The position numbers and the translations under genes were made by a program. From NCBI GenBank assembly GCA_028224375.1, contig JAOIVW010000010.1:34335-98334 (forward strand): a DNA stretch of 64,000 nucleotides, read 5' to 3'. The notes below the pieces were generated by a model. The model saw only the letters and a program-made list of their open reading frames with translations. It did not search any database and was not told where the DNA came from. This document shows positions 16,332 to 26,904 of the stretch, piece after piece. This DNA comes from Hellea sp. (GTDB lineage: Bacteria > Pseudomonadota > Alphaproteobacteria > Caulobacterales > Maricaulaceae). Numbering within the stretch: position 1 is the first letter of the stretch; each line of letters opens with the position of its first letter.

Positions 16332-18335
16332 TTAGAACTCTGACGAAACCCCGAAAAACAGCGTGCGCGGGCGGCCTGGGAAAAACCGTTCATTGCCAAA
16401 AGCGAAATCGGCACGATCCGCATAGCGTTTGTCAAAAATATTATCGACGCGGCCAAAGAGCCTTATAGTCTCATTGATATCATAGCTGCTGCGAAGAACA
16501 AAAATATCATAACCGGGATAGTCGGCCGTATTTCCAGGGTTGGTAAAATAGCTGCCAACATGCCGCCATTCAATTTCCGCCGTTAGATCATCGGTCGGGT
16601 ATAGGCTCGCGCGCATTTGCGCGAGCGTATCAGGCGCCGTATCTACGCGGTCGCCTGAGGTAATATTATTGGCCGGGGACCCTTCATCAAGGTCGAAGTT
16701 ATAAGTGTGCCGCGCCAGTGTGCCGCCGCCAGAAACGGAGAGCCAATCTGTAATGTCTCCATTAAAGCTCAATTCTATTCCGCTATGCCGCGTTTTGCCG
16801 TCCACGACATTAAAGCCATTGGCATTGCGGAAGAAGAAATTATCTTTCCATCCGGTGAAGGCGGCAAGTTCCGTATAAAAGGCTCCAAACTCGCCTTTGA
16901 AACCCACTTCCAAACTGTCCAGCGTTTCAACATCGGCCTCGCCCGCGACTTGATTTAATTGCACTGAATATAAATCCGTGACTTGCGGAGCGCGAGACCC
17001 TCTGGCAGCGCGCGCATAAATTAAAGGCCCATTATCGAAACTATAGCTCAACGTTGCTTTGGGCGTCACGGTCAGAAAGTCATCGCTGCGGTCCGCAACA
17101 CGGATGAAACGGCCTGACTGGCCATCACTGGCTTGGTTGTCATAATTATAATCGGTATATTCCGCGCGCGCGCCAATATCGAGCGTCAGCCTGTCTGAGA
17201 GCTTCACGTCCTTTTGGGCGTAAACCGCGCCGACAAAACTCTCGACCTCATAATCATAATGCAAGCCCTGGACGAAAGAAAATTGGTCAGGGTTTTCCTG
17301 AAATTCAAAAAGTTTTCCTTTAGTATATTCGACATCTGCGCCAATGTTAAAACTGTCATCATAATAGGCGCTTTGCAGTCCCACAGAGCTATGGCCGTTT
17401 TTCTCAAGCGCTTGCCCCGGCACAAAATGGCGCAGGAAACGCAATTCGGCGCGGCGGGCATAAGGCGTGAGAGCGAGGGTTTTGCCGCCCTCTAACTGAC
17501 GTTCAAACCGTGCTTGGGTGCGGTAGCTTTTACCGTCGCGAAAGGCTTCGGGGTTGGGGTTCGTGAACCGAATATCATCATCGAGAAACGCATTATCGCC
17601 TTGAATAAAACCGGCCGTCTCTTGATTGAGATTATTAAAGGAGGAGAGCCAATCTACAGACCATGGGCCAAAATCCTCTTCATATTTTATTTGAAATTTC
17701 TGTTGGTCAAACCCGCTATCCTCGCGAAAGCCATTATCAGAGACGAGCGAAACTGAGCTGCGAAGCGGCCCTCTCGCAACGCTTAATTGCGACGAAACGA
17801 GACCATCATCACTGCCAAGGATTTCAAAATGATTAGGGCCATCTACATCGCGCGATTGAACGCTGACCAGGCCGTGCACAGCATTGGAGCCAAAAAAGAC
17901 AGGCCCCGGCCCTTTAAAGACTTCCAATTTACTCGCGAACTCTGTTCCTGCCTCGAAAAGCCCATTGACATTAGCGAAGCCCGCCGCGCGCAAAGGAACG
18001 CCGTCCTCGAGATAAAGAAATGACCCTGCCCCAGCCCCGCCTGTCAAAACGGGAGAGCGAATAGCAGTTAGATGCTCCTGTCCACTCCCGCGCTGTATAT
18101 TCACGCCTGCTACAGCGTTGAGAGCTTCGGCAGGATGCACGAGGGCAACTTTATCCAATTCCGTTTGGCCAATAAGACCTATACTCCCTGGAATTTGACT
18201 TAAGGTTTTGTTCTTATCGTAAAATCCCTCGACGATAATTTCGTCGACATTAGGCAACAAGATTACAATCTCATCCGCCTCCTGCCCCCAAGCAGGCACA
18301 GCAAATAATAACGGTATAGCGGCAAGATATTTCAC
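16332..18335 (-). CDS. TonB-dependent outer-membrane receptor
   Basis: 667 residues with a signal peptide (ending VPAWGQ). A plug domain follows from about 30 to 165, including PGSIGLIGQTELDKVALVHP, FLYLEDGVPLRAAGF and KLEVFKGPGPVFFGSNAVHG. A 22-strand barrel makes up the rest, ending with the outer-membrane C-terminal signature LFFGVSSEF (terminal Phe). A possible TonB box, DEIIVEG, lies near residue 33. The family imports siderophores, cobalamin or sugars; the substrate cannot be read from sequence. The barrel part resembles metal-chelate receptors. The upstream TetR gene, 86 bases away in the same direction, may regulate it. Confidence 0.92.
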   Translation of the reverse strand: MKYLAAIPLLFAVPAWGQEADEIVILLPNVDEIIVEGFYDKNKTLSQIPGSIGLIGQTELDKVALVHPAEALNAVAGVNIQRGSGQEHLTAIRSPVLTGGAGAGSFLYLEDGVPLRAAGFANVNGLFEAGTEFASKLEVFKGPGPVFFGSNAVHGLVSVQSRDVDGPNHFEILGSDDGLVSSQLSVARGPLRSSVSLVSDNGFREDSGFDQQKFQIKYEEDFGPWSVDWLSSFNNLNQETAGFIQGDNAFLDDDIRFTNPNPEAFRDGKSYRTQARFERQLEGGKTLALTPYARRAELRFLRHFVPGQALEKNGHSSVGLQSAYYDDSFNIGADVEYTKGKLFEFQENPDQFSFVQGLHYDYEVESFVGAVYAQKDVKLSDRLTLDIGARAEYTDYNYDNQASDGQSGRFIRVADRSDDFLTVTPKATLSYSFDNGPLIYARAARGSRAPQVTDLYSVQLNQVAGEADVETLDSLEVGFKGEFGAFYTELAAFTGWKDNFFFRNANGFNVVDGKTRHSGIELSFNGDITDWLSVSGGGTLARHTYNFDLDEGSPANNITSGDRVDTAPDTLAQMRASLYPTDDLTAEIEWRHVGSYFTNPGNTADYPGYDIFVLRSSYDINETIRLFGRVDNIFDKRYADRADFAFGNERFFPGRPRTLFFGVSSEF

Positions 18336-18421
18336 CCCCGCCCTATGCCCGAGTTTGCGGGCCGCTTAAACAAAAAGATTGACGCTATGACGCCGCAGTC
18401 AGCATGGCTGGTTACGTCAGT

Positions 18422-18979
18422 CTAACTCACCGCTTGAATAACCCGGGCGACATAATTATCCAGCACGGCTTCGGGTGTATTATCGAGCTTCATGCGCGCA
18501 TAGCTATAGGACGCCGTCAAAATCATTGTAGCATCAGACGGATCAGGGTTTTCTTTATGCATGTGATGCTCAATGCCTTTTAGAACCCACTCTTGAAATT
18601 TAAGAAATTGCGGGCGCACGCCTTGTCCAAATGAAGCCGACCAGTTTAAAACAACTTTTAAAATATCCGGATGTTGTTGCGCCAAAAATACGTAACTATC
18701 GGCGAGTTTTTGGACATGCTCTTGCGGGGTAAAGCCCGGCGGCGTAATAGTCGAAAACATCTTATCAAAAACATTATAGACTTCTTGAAAGACAGCCTCT
18801 GTAAGCTTTTCACGTGTTGCAAAATAATTGAATACCGTCGCCGTCGAGACCTTGGCGCGCTTGGCAATATCCCCATGCCCTGCACGCTCCACCCCCAATT
18901 CGCCGTAACAGCTAATGGCCACACGCAGTAATTGCTCTCGCCTAGCCTCGCGCTGTAAGCGTCGTTTTGTGATTGTCAT
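18422..18979 (-). CDS. TetR-family transcriptional regulator
   Basis: 185 residues. The N-terminal TetR helix-turn-helix is clear (REQLLRVAISCYGELGVERA, then DIAKRAKVSTATVFNYFATR), with the family's typical recognition-helix ending VFNYFATREKL. The C-terminal ligand domain is generic. It lies upstream of the TonB-dependent receptor on the same strand, so it may repress that gene or itself; no operator is obvious to me in the 86-base gap or in 18980-19114. Confidence 0.9.
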   Translation of the reverse strand: MTITKRRLQREARREQLLRVAISCYGELGVERAGHGDIAKRAKVSTATVFNYFATREKLTEAVFQEVYNVFDKMFSTITPPGFTPQEHVQKLADSYVFLAQQHPDILKVVLNWSASFGQGVRPQFLKFQEWVLKGIEHHMHKENPDPSDATMILTASYSYARMKLDNTPEAVLDNYVARVIQAVS

Positions 18980-19114
18980 AAATCCCCAACTTCAAGGAGA
19001 ACATAAAGCAAAACCGCGTAACAAAGACAAGTGGTTTTAAATTAAATTACAGTTGACAGTGTTGCGCCCACAAAGAGGATAAACTCTTTAAAAAAACAGA
19101 GTGTTATTATGATC

Positions 19115-22100
19115 TTAGCTTGTTTTTTTTGGGGCTTGAGGTTTAGGCTTTGCTGCCGCCGTTTTGGGCTTACTTGGCCGCGCCGCAGCTTTTGAGGCAA
19201 TGTCCAGCGGCATTTTTTGGCTGACGATATTTAAATCTGTTTGCGGGAATGGAATCGATATTCCGGCCTTAGCCAAGACTTTATTGATATCCGTATGCAC
19301 CATATGCCGAACATTGACGCGGTCCTCAAAATTACGCAGGAAGACACGCAATTCAAAATTAAGCGAGCTGTCACCAAAACCGACAAAGAGCACTTGAGGT
19401 GCCGGCATTTCTAAAATCTTTGAATTCGCGTTTAAGGCTTCCAGCATTAAGTCACGCGCCTTATCTGTATCCGATCCATAAGCAATGCCGACAGGCACCG
19501 TTAACCGCGTCACAGAGTTAGATAGCGTCCAATTTGTAACACGTTCACTAATCAAAGCCTCATTCGGAATAAGAATTTCACGGTTTTCCAAATCTGCTAA
19601 AGTCGTCGCCCGGATTTGTATGCGAGACACAGTCCCGCTTTGTTCGCCAATCGTCACATAATCGCCAATTCGCACGGGGCGCTCAAATAAGATAATCAGG
19701 CCCGAGACAAAGTTGGCAATGATTTTCTGGAGACCCAGACCAATACCAACAGAGAGACCTGTCACAATCCATTTAAGCTGTGACCATTGAAGTCCTAATT
19801 TATCAAAACTAATAACGACGCCAACAGCGATAATGATATAACCCAATATTGTTTTTATGGCATAGCGTGTACCAGCATCAACGCCGGCGCGATTGAGAAC
19901 AAATATTTCTAAAAAGCCCGGTAAGTTTTTAGCGGCAATAAATGTCAATATGAGGATAACGAAAAACTGCATCAAGTTCCACAGCGTGATGGGAATCGCG
20001 ATGTCTTTTAGAACGCCCGCTTCATCCACCAATTGTCCGGTGTAAGAGCCAATTTGAACTTCGTTGAAAATCGAAAGGGCTGGCAATAAATCAGACCATA
20101 TGAGCCACATGGCAGCGGCAAAGCCTAAGAGGATTAAGGTGCTGAGGAGTTGCGCGGATTGACGGCTCATCGCTTTGACATCAATCTCGCTTGTATCAAC
20201 GGGCGTTGGGGCCGGTGGTTCTTCGCCGCTCTCTTCAGCCTTTAATTTCTCGATTTTAGCCTTAAGCGCCACATCGCGTTTTTCTAAGGCTTGCCGAAAA
20301 GCGATTTGCCGCTGCGCGACCAATATGGTGCGCTTAATCAAGCCGTGTACAACATAGGTTAGCAGGAATAACCAGGCCGACAGAAATAGGCGGCTCAGCA
20401 ATTCACGCGCCGTATCATAATAACCATAGAGCGCCAGCCCCCCTGCAATGATGGGCAAACCGACAGACACAAATGTCAACGGGCCTTTATATTTGATAAA
20501 GAAGCTTTCCTTATCAAAATTAGACGTATGTATTTTACGTTTCTCCCATAACACTTTGAATCCAAACCACGTGAGAGCGGCCGCCGTCACAACAAAGGCG
20601 AAGACACTAAAGCCTCCATAAACACTGGCATCTGGACTTGAATCTGTGAGCGCAATCAAAGCGGTAGACGCCCCTGCGAGCGGAATAAACCAGCGCAGCT
20701 GCTTATTGACGCTTTCACGGAAACCCGGCGGCAATCTGTAATGCGCCGCGAATAAAGATTTATCTTTATCCCATACCCGCCATGTCAGCATAAATAATGA
20801 AAACAATGAAACATAAAGGAAGGCGTCGGATAGCCCGCCAATTAATTGGTCAGGGGAATCGCTTAAGTTAAACAAGAGCCACAATAAGATAAAGATAAGC
20901 GGAAAAGGTAGCGCGATGACTATACAGGACAGAATAACAGCTGGGGTATGCCAGTAATTATCCTGTTGCACGCGCCCTACTTTTTTTGATCGGTCAAGAA
21001 TATCCTGCCACAATTTTTTGCGGATCAGAAGACTCGTTATGCTCGCGGCAACAAAGACAAAGACCAAAAACCAAAGACGTGTAATTTGCAGGATAAAAAC
21101 ATCAAACGTCAGGCGAATATTTTTCGGCGAGAACACGGTCAAAATACCTGTGCCGACTTTTGCAGGCCATCCAAAATTAATCGACGGCACACTGGGCACC
21201 CATAAGAGTTTTTCATCCAATGTGGATTCTAGCTTTTCAGTGTTAGCCAATAATACGCTTTGTTGCTCCGCCAGATTCGCGATTTCGCTGCGCCGCGATG
21301 AGGCCGCCGTCATCACGCGCTGCAGAAGCTCTCTGCGCTCCGACACAAGAGATTGCAGCGCAGTAACATCATCCTCAGTCAAATCTGGCAGATCAGGCGC
21401 ATTCGTGCGCGCTTGCGCCAGCATGGCCGGTGCATCCACAGGGCCAAACGGAATATCACGCAAAGTTTCTTGGGCGATGAGGCGTTCCTGAGTCACAAGG
21501 ATACGTGATTTTTGTGTCTCTTTAATTTCTGTCTTTAAGACTTGAGACGGGGTGAATTGATTGGATAAACGGCGCAACGTCGCCCCGGCGCGGCGATCCA
21601 ATGACCCGCTTTTGATTAATTCTTCTGCGACCTGTAAATCACTATCCAAGATGTCCAAGCGTGATCGTGTCGCGGCTAATTTTTTAGACACTTCTGCAGC
21701 GCCTGTCGCAAATTCAACAATTTCTTCGGCTAGCGTTAGATTTTTCCTGGATAAATCAGACAAGATAGGATGAGCGTTCGCATAATTATCAACAGCTTCG
21801 CTGGCATTAAATTCTACAGTTGCAGCTTCGTTCAACCGCTTTTGCCCTGTGACCTCTGAGAGATATTGCACATCTTCTGACAGTCTTCGGAGTTTCAGCT
21901 CGGCCAAGGTACTTCGTGCCGTGACAATTTCCTGCCGCTTAGCCAGGCCTGCGATTTCTTGCTCGAGCGAAGAAATTTGTGTCCGCCTAAAATAACGACG
22001 GGACTGCAGCGCGCGCCTATTCGCATTCGAAACAGCGTCAAGGCCGTCCTCACCTAATTCACTTAAAGCGGTTGAAATTTCTACGAGGCGTGTGCGCCCT

Positions 22101-22621
22101 TCACTCAGCTCTTTCGGGGCGGCAATCTGACGGGTCGCGAGATTTTGCTGACCATTTTTGTACCCCTCCACCTCAGAGCGTAATGTCCTAAGCTCGCTCT
22201 CTTTGACAATGAGATCTTGTTCCAGCTTGAGCAGCGTCTCTTCGCGCATCGGCTCGTCATCTTTTTCTGGGGATTTCGCAATCTCAGCCTGAGCCGCAGT
22301 GATATCAGCCCGCAGCGTTTGCAGGGTTTGCGGCGCATTTTCGAGTTCCACCTTAAACCTCGTAAGGTTTTCGAGATTTTTAGTCGCATTGGCTAATGAG
22401 GTTATGGACGTCTCAATATATGTTTTGGCCTGTTTCTTTTGCTCTTCCGTCAGTGTTTCGGAGGTTGTGATAGCGTTTAAATCGGCTTCAAGATTACTGG
22501 TCGTGAAATTCGGTATGTCATATGTCTGCGGCTCAGGGGTTTGCGCCTGCGCCGTTGCCAGAACAAATAGAGCGGCAAGAACAATGAATATATATGTGAA
22601 ATATGAGTGCAGCCGATTCAT
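19115..22621 (-). CDS. Large mechanosensitive channel (MscK/KefA-like, MscS family)
   Basis: 1168 residues with a signal peptide (ending ATAQA) and a long coiled-coil periplasmic region (~30-480, with heptad-rich stretches such as LLKLEQDLIVKESELRTLRS, consistent with DUF3772/MscK sensors). About a dozen membrane helices follow from ~500 to 990. The C-terminal MscS module is clear: the pore helix GLSVGIGLGLQKIIANFVSG and the beta domain GDYVTIGEQSGTVSRIQIRA and RVTNWTLSN. It releases solutes on osmotic downshift. A Lys/Ala/Pro-rich cytoplasmic tail (about the last 30 residues) is unusual. It is transcribed divergently from the rfb operon. Confidence 0.92.
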   Translation of the reverse strand: MNRLHSYFTYIFIVLAALFVLATAQAQTPEPQTYDIPNFTTSNLEADLNAITTSETLTEEQKKQAKTYIETSITSLANATKNLENLTRFKVELENAPQTLQTLRADITAAQAEIAKSPEKDDEPMREETLLKLEQDLIVKESELRTLRSEVEGYKNGQQNLATRQIAAPKELSEGRTRLVEISTALSELGEDGLDAVSNANRRALQSRRYFRRTQISSLEQEIAGLAKRQEIVTARSTLAELKLRRLSEDVQYLSEVTGQKRLNEAATVEFNASEAVDNYANAHPILSDLSRKNLTLAEEIVEFATGAAEVSKKLAATRSRLDILDSDLQVAEELIKSGSLDRRAGATLRRLSNQFTPSQVLKTEIKETQKSRILVTQERLIAQETLRDIPFGPVDAPAMLAQARTNAPDLPDLTEDDVTALQSLVSERRELLQRVMTAASSRRSEIANLAEQQSVLLANTEKLESTLDEKLLWVPSVPSINFGWPAKVGTGILTVFSPKNIRLTFDVFILQITRLWFLVFVFVAASITSLLIRKKLWQDILDRSKKVGRVQQDNYWHTPAVILSCIVIALPFPLIFILLWLLFNLSDSPDQLIGGLSDAFLYVSLFSLFMLTWRVWDKDKSLFAAHYRLPPGFRESVNKQLRWFIPLAGASTALIALTDSSPDASVYGGFSVFAFVVTAAALTWFGFKVLWEKRKIHTSNFDKESFFIKYKGPLTFVSVGLPIIAGGLALYGYYDTARELLSRLFLSAWLFLLTYVVHGLIKRTILVAQRQIAFRQALEKRDVALKAKIEKLKAEESGEEPPAPTPVDTSEIDVKAMSRQSAQLLSTLILLGFAAAMWLIWSDLLPALSIFNEVQIGSYTGQLVDEAGVLKDIAIPITLWNLMQFFVILILTFIAAKNLPGFLEIFVLNRAGVDAGTRYAIKTILGYIIIAVGVVISFDKLGLQWSQLKWIVTGLSVGIGLGLQKIIANFVSGLIILFERPVRIGDYVTIGEQSGTVSRIQIRATTLADLENREILIPNEALISERVTNWTLSNSVTRLTVPVGIAYGSDTDKARDLMLEALNANSKILEMPAPQVLFVGFGDSSLNFELRVFLRNFEDRVNVRHMVHTDINKVLAKAGISIPFPQTDLNIVSQKMPLDIASKAAARPSKPKTAAAKPKPQAPKKTS

Positions 22622-22715
22622 ATGTCTTCACTATGACATAAGTCTCTGAATGTCTGCATGAAATTTCCACAAGGCGCAGCTTGCGCCGCGATATATTAAG
22701 CGCCAAAAGCACCTT

Positions 22716-23267
22716 ATGGAAACCAAGACATTTTCAATTGACGGGCCTGTGCTGTTTACGCCGAAAAAATTTCGCGATGGGCGCGGATTTTTCGCGGAAA
22801 TATTTAAGGCCTCTGCCTTTGAAGCGGCGGTGGGCAGCGCGCATAATTTCGTTCAAGACAATCTGTCTGTCTCTGAAAAAACTGGAACATTGCGCGGCCT
22901 GCATTATCAAGCCCCGCCTCACGCCCAAGGTAAACTTGTCTCCTGTCAGCGCGGGCAGATTACGGATGTCATCGTCGATGTGCGCAAAAGCTCGCCAACC
23001 TATGGACAGCATATCAGTGTCGATTTATCCGCAGACACGCGCGCACAGCTTTGGGTCCCGCCCAATTTTTTGCATGGCTATGTCACGCGTGAAGATGATT
23101 GCGAGGTGGTTTATAAAGTCACAGATTATTACGCGCCTGACGCTGAAGGCTCTGTCATGTGGAATGATCCTGACCTAGCCATTGATTGGGGCACCGTAAA
23201 ACCCATTATATCCGAGCGCGATTTAGACGGGCAAAGCTTTGCTGATTTCGAAAGCCCCTTCGCATGA
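22716..23267 (+). CDS. rfbC: dTDP-4-dehydrorhamnose 3,5-epimerase
   Basis: 183 residues of the RmlC cupin fold: [35 protein letters not shown] (with the catalytic-base His of the GLHYQ motif), [18 protein letters not shown] and [11 protein letters not shown]. It epimerises dTDP-4-keto-6-deoxyglucose in the third step of dTDP-L-rhamnose synthesis for O-antigen or other surface glycans. First gene of an operon whose members overlap by four bases (ATGA). The operon lacks rfbA, which must be elsewhere in the genome. Confidence 0.95.
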   Translation: METKTFSIDGPVLFTPKKFRDGRGFFAEIFKASAFEAAVGSAHNFVQDNLSVSEKTGTLRGLHYQAPPHAQGKLVSCQRGQITDVIVDVRKSSPTYGQHISVDLSADTRAQLWVPPNFLHGYVTREDDCEVVYKVTDYYAPDAEGSVMWNDPDLAIDWGTVKPIISERDLDGQSFADFESPFA

Positions 23268-24283
23268 CCCTTCTTATCACAGGCGGCTGCGGATTTATCG
23301 GCTCCGAGCTTGTGCGCCAAGCCGCAGTAGAAGGACGGGATATCGTCAATATAGACGCCCTCACCTATGCCGCCAGCCCCGCGAGCCTTGCCTCGATAGA
23401 CGACTATGAAAATTACCGCTTTGAGCAACTTGACATTCGGGACGCGGCAAAACTGGGTGCGTTATTCGCAGATGTAAAACCCGAAGCGGTCATCCATTTG
23501 GCCGCCGAGTCCCATGTCGACCGCTCCATTGACGGGGCAGCTGATTTTGTCACGACGAATATCAACGGCACCTTTAATCTGCTCGAAGCTGCCCGCAAAT
23601 ATGGCGCGAAGTTTTTACATGTCTCGACGGACGAAGTTTACGGCGACCTCTCAGAAGACGACCCCGCCTTTACGGAAACCACAGCCTATGCGCCAAGCTC
23701 GCCCTATTCCGCCAGTAAGGCCGCCAGTGACCACCTCGTCAGAGCTTGGGGACGCACATATGATTTACCCGTTCTAATAACCAATTGCTCAAATAATTAC
23801 GGCCCCTTTCAATTTCCTGAAAAACTCATCCCAGTCATCATCCTCTCCTGCCTTTTTGAAAAACCCATCCCCGTTTACGGCAAAGGCGAAAATATTCGCG
23901 ACTGGCTTTACGTTGGCGATCATGTGCGGGCTTTGCTGAATGTTTTAGATGGCGGCGCGTTAGGCGAGACTTATAATATTGGCGGCAATAACGAGCGCCG
24001 TAATATTGATCTCGTCCATACGATTTGCGCAATTATGGATGCTGAGCGCCCCCGCAGCTCAGGGCAATATGCTGACCTGATTGACTTTGTCACCGACAGG
24101 CCCGGCCACGACCGCCGCTACGCTGTCAATGCTGCGAAGATTAAAACAGAGCTGGGCTGGGAACCGTCCACCTTAGGCGATCAAGGCTTTACCGCCACTG
24201 TGCGCTGGTATCTCGATAACCGAGCTTGGTGGGAACCGCTTCTGTCTCGCAATGGTGTGGGCAAACGGCTTGGCCTGATATGA
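23264..24283 (+). CDS. rfbB: dTDP-glucose 4,6-dehydratase
   Basis: 339 residues, an extended short-chain dehydrogenase. The NAD-binding motif is GGCGFIGSE at the N-terminus. The active site shows [11 protein letters not shown] and the catalytic YxxxK in [11 protein letters not shown], with [17 protein letters not shown] further on. It converts dTDP-glucose to dTDP-4-keto-6-deoxyglucose, step two of dTDP-rhamnose synthesis, in the cytosol. Its ATG overlaps the rfbC stop and its stop overlaps the rfbD ATG, indicating translational coupling. Confidence 0.96.
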   Translation: MTLLITGGCGFIGSELVRQAAVEGRDIVNIDALTYAASPASLASIDDYENYRFEQLDIRDAAKLGALFADVKPEAVIHLAAESHVDRSIDGAADFVTTNINGTFNLLEAARKYGAKFLHVSTDEVYGDLSEDDPAFTETTAYAPSSPYSASKAASDHLVRAWGRTYDLPVLITNCSNNYGPFQFPEKLIPVIILSCLFEKPIPVYGKGENIRDWLYVGDHVRALLNVLDGGALGETYNIGGNNERRNIDLVHTICAIMDAERPRSSGQYADLIDFVTDRPGHDRRYAVNAAKIKTELGWEPSTLGDQGFTATVRWYLDNRAWWEPLLSRNGVGKRLGLI

Positions 24284-25137
24284 GCATTTTAGTCTTTGGG
24301 AAAAACGGGCAATTATCACGCGCGCTGCAACGCTCTTTAACCGCAAGGGGCGCAGAATTTTCCTGTTATGGCCGCAAAGAATTAGACCTTATCGCCCATC
24401 CTGAAAACGCGGCGCAATTGATACGCAAGCTATCGCCTGACGCGGTCATCAATGGCTGCGCCTTTACCGATGTTGACGGGGCTGAAAAACAGGCGGCAGA
24501 GGCCAATATCCTCAACGCCAAAGCGCCCGGGATCATGGCCGCCGCTTGCGCTAAAGCCGATATCCCGTTCATCCATATCTCAACGGATTACGTTTTTGAT
24601 GGCGAGAAAAGCGGGGCTTATCATCCGACCGATAAACGAAACCCTCTCAACACCTATGGCCGCAGCAAGGCCGCTGGTGAACGCGCTGTCATGGCGGCAG
24701 GCGGGCAAAGCCTCATCCTGCGCACAAGCTGGGTTTATGACGGGACGGGGCAGAACTTTATGACCACCATGCTGCGTCTCGCCGCATCAGAGACCCATCT
24801 TAATCTGGTCAGCACGCAATTTGGACGGCCCACCTATGCGGGTCATTTGGCCGAGGCTTGTTTGGCGGCGCTGGAAACCATGCCCGCGCAGCCCAAGATT
24901 TATCATGTCAGCAATAGCGGGCCGGTCATAAGTTGGGCCGATTTCGCCGAAGCTATTTTTGACCACGCCAAACTCCATCCTGATGTGACGCGGGTCAGCT
25001 CAGATCATTTCCCGCGCCCGGCTAAGCGGCCTGATAATTCAGCACTAGATATCACAGATTTTGAGCGCGATTTTCAGCATCCCCTGCAGCCGTGGCAAAT
25101 GGGTTTGGAATTAGCTTTCCAAGAGCGGAACACATAA
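24280..25137 (+). CDS. rfbD: dTDP-4-dehydrorhamnose reductase
   Basis: 285 residues from the ATG at 24280, which overlaps the rfbB stop; a longer in-frame start at 24226 would overlap rfbB by 58 bases and is less likely. The cofactor motif is [40 protein letters not shown] and YGRSKAAGE (YxxxK) are RmlD signatures. It performs the final NADPH-dependent reduction to dTDP-L-rhamnose. It is followed 14 bases later by an ABC ATPase gene that may be co-transcribed. Confidence 0.95.
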   Translation: MSILVFGKNGQLSRALQRSLTARGAEFSCYGRKELDLIAHPENAAQLIRKLSPDAVINGCAFTDVDGAEKQAAEANILNAKAPGIMAAACAKADIPFIHISTDYVFDGEKSGAYHPTDKRNPLNTYGRSKAAGERAVMAAGGQSLILRTSWVYDGTGQNFMTTMLRLAASETHLNLVSTQFGRPTYAGHLAEACLAALETMPAQPKIYHVSNSGPVISWADFAEAIFDHAKLHPDVTRVSSDHFPRPAKRPDNSALDITDFERDFQHPLQPWQMGLELAFQERNT

Positions 25138-25151
25138 GCTAAGACCCGCTC

Positions 25152-26093
25152 ATGACCATTGCCCCTGCCATAGAGGTTACAAACCTTCAAAAGACTTACG
25201 CCAAGTCCAAAAAGGCCCCTGCCAAAGAGGCGCTGAAAAGCGTGGACTTAAGCATTCCGCGCGGCTCTATTTTTGGCCTGCTCGGGCCTAATGGGGCAGG
25301 AAAATCCACGCTGATTAATATCCTTTCGGGCATGGTCAATAAGACCTCAGGCACGGCAAAGATTTGCGGCTATGATATTGATAGCCAAACCCGTCAGGCC
25401 CGCGCCTCTATCGGGATTGTGCCCCAAGAAATTGCGATGGATGTGTTCTTTACGCCTTTCCAAGCCTTGGAACTACAAGCCGGATATTACGGCGTGCCCA
25501 AGGCCGAGCGCCGCAGCGAGGAAATCCTAGCCGCTCTGGGCCTGTCTGATAAACGTGATGCCTATGTGCGCCAGCTCTCAGGCGGAATGAAGCGGCGGCT
25601 CTTAATTGCCAAAGCGCTTGTCCATAATCCCCCCGTTCTCATTCTGGATGAACCGACCGCGGGGGTTGATATTGAACTCAGGCGGCAGCTTTGGGTCTAT
25701 GTCGAGGAGCTACATCGGCGCGGCACGACCATCATTTTGACAACCCATTATCTCGAAGAAGCCGAAGCGCTTTGTGATCATATTGCCATCATGCATCACG
25801 GCGAAATTGTTGCCAATGAGAGCAAAGACACGCTGATGTCGCGGCTGGATAAACGCACCTTAGTCATTACGCCGACTGAACCGATTAGCGCCGTTCCGAC
25901 GGAGCTGAAAGATTTAGACGCCGCTGTGAATGAGAACGGACAGCTCGCGATTAATTATCGCAGCGGCACAGATTCAATATCAGCTATGCTCGCGCAGGTG
26001 AAATCCGCAGGGCTCTCTATTCTGGATTTGCGCACCGAAGAGCCTGATTTGGAAGACGTGTTCCTATCCCTGACCTACGCCCAAGACACTTAG
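25152..26093 (+). CDS. ABC transporter ATP-binding protein, YadG-like
   Basis: 313 residues. Walker A is GPNGAGKST, the signature is LSGGMKRR, Walker B with the following segment is VLILDEPTAGVDIELRRQLW, and the H-loop is LTTHYLEEAEALC. The overall sequence, including VNKTSG, GYDI and the GYYGV segment, closely resembles E. coli YadG as I remember it. YadG pairs with the ABC-2 permease YadH; no permease gene is adjacent here, since the next gene is pstB on the other strand. Co-transcription with rfbCBD is likely from the 14-base gap, but the substrate is unknown. Confidence 0.9.
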   Translation: MTIAPAIEVTNLQKTYAKSKKAPAKEALKSVDLSIPRGSIFGLLGPNGAGKSTLINILSGMVNKTSGTAKICGYDIDSQTRQARASIGIVPQEIAMDVFFTPFQALELQAGYYGVPKAERRSEEILAALGLSDKRDAYVRQLSGGMKRRLLIAKALVHNPPVLILDEPTAGVDIELRRQLWVYVEELHRRGTTIILTTHYLEEAEALCDHIAIMHHGEIVANESKDTLMSRLDKRTLVITPTEPISAVPTELKDLDAAVNENGQLAINYRSGTDSISAMLAQVKSAGLSILDLRTEEPDLEDVFLSLTYAQDT

Positions 26094-26112
26094 CCTAAGA
26101 CGAGCCAAAACC

Positions 26113-26880
26113 TTAACCCGTACGGCCTGTGATGTAGTCCTGCGTGCGGCTATCGCCGGGATTTGTGAAGATTTTATCGGTATCGTCATATTCAATGAGG
26201 TCGCCCATATAAAAGTAAGCGGTTTTATCTGACACCCGCGCGGCTTGGGCCATAGAGTGGGTGACGATGATGATGCAGTAGCGCTCTTTAATCTCTTCAA
26301 TCAAGGCTTCGAGTTTAGCTGTTGCAATCGGGTCCAAGGCGGAAGCGGGTTCGTCCATGAGGATAACTTCAGGGTCAACAGCAATGGCACGGGCAATGAC
26401 GAGGCGCTGCTGCTGTCCGCCTGACAGACCTGTGCCTGAGAGCTTAAGACGGTCTTTAACCTCATCCCATAATCCCGCGCGGCGCAGAGATTTTTCAACC
26501 AGCGCATCAAGTTCGGCCTTGGACGAGGTTAGCCCGTGAATACGCGGCCCGTAAGCGACGTTATCATAGATGGATTTGGGGAACGGATTAGGCTTTTGGA
26601 ACACCATGCCAACCTGTGCGCGTAGTAAAACGGGGTCGAGATTTTTGTCGTAAATATCCTGTCCGTCCATAAGGATTTGACCTGATACACGCGCGCCGTC
26701 AATCGTATCATTCATGCGGTTAAAGGTGCGCAGAAAGGTCGACTTCCCGCAGCCTGACGGCCCAATAAAAGCGGTGACGCCGCGATCAGGAATATCGATA
26801 TCGATGCCATGCAAGGCTTCGAAATCGCCGTAATGAACACGCACATCGCGGCAGGTAAATTTTATGTTGCTATCAATCAT
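26113..26880 (-). CDS. pstB: Phosphate ABC transporter ATP-binding protein
   Basis: 255 residues. Walker A is GPSGCGKST, followed by the PstB-specific [12 protein letters not shown]. Next come [20 protein letters not shown], the signature LSGGQQQRL, Walker [16 protein letters not shown], and the C-terminal [15 protein letters not shown]. It powers high-affinity phosphate import. Last gene of the porin-pstS-pstC-pstA-pstB run, 24 bases after pstA. phoU, which commonly follows pstB, is instead at 52290. Confidence 0.97.
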   Translation of the reverse strand: MIDSNIKFTCRDVRVHYGDFEALHGIDIDIPDRGVTAFIGPSGCGKSTFLRTFNRMNDTIDGARVSGQILMDGQDIYDKNLDPVLLRAQVGMVFQKPNPFPKSIYDNVAYGPRIHGLTSSKAELDALVEKSLRRAGLWDEVKDRLKLSGTGLSGGQQQRLVIARAIAVDPEVILMDEPASALDPIATAKLEALIEEIKERYCIIIVTHSMAQAARVSDKTAYFYMGDLIEYDDTDKIFTNPGDSRTQDYITGRTG

Positions 26881-26904
26881 ATCAAATCTCTCACCCGCCC
26901 GTCT

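Noticed and set aside
22673..22687. GGCGCA-GCT-TGCGCC palindrome between the channel and rfbC
   Set aside because: Short, with no second copy in the window and no T-run; not enough to call an operator or terminator.
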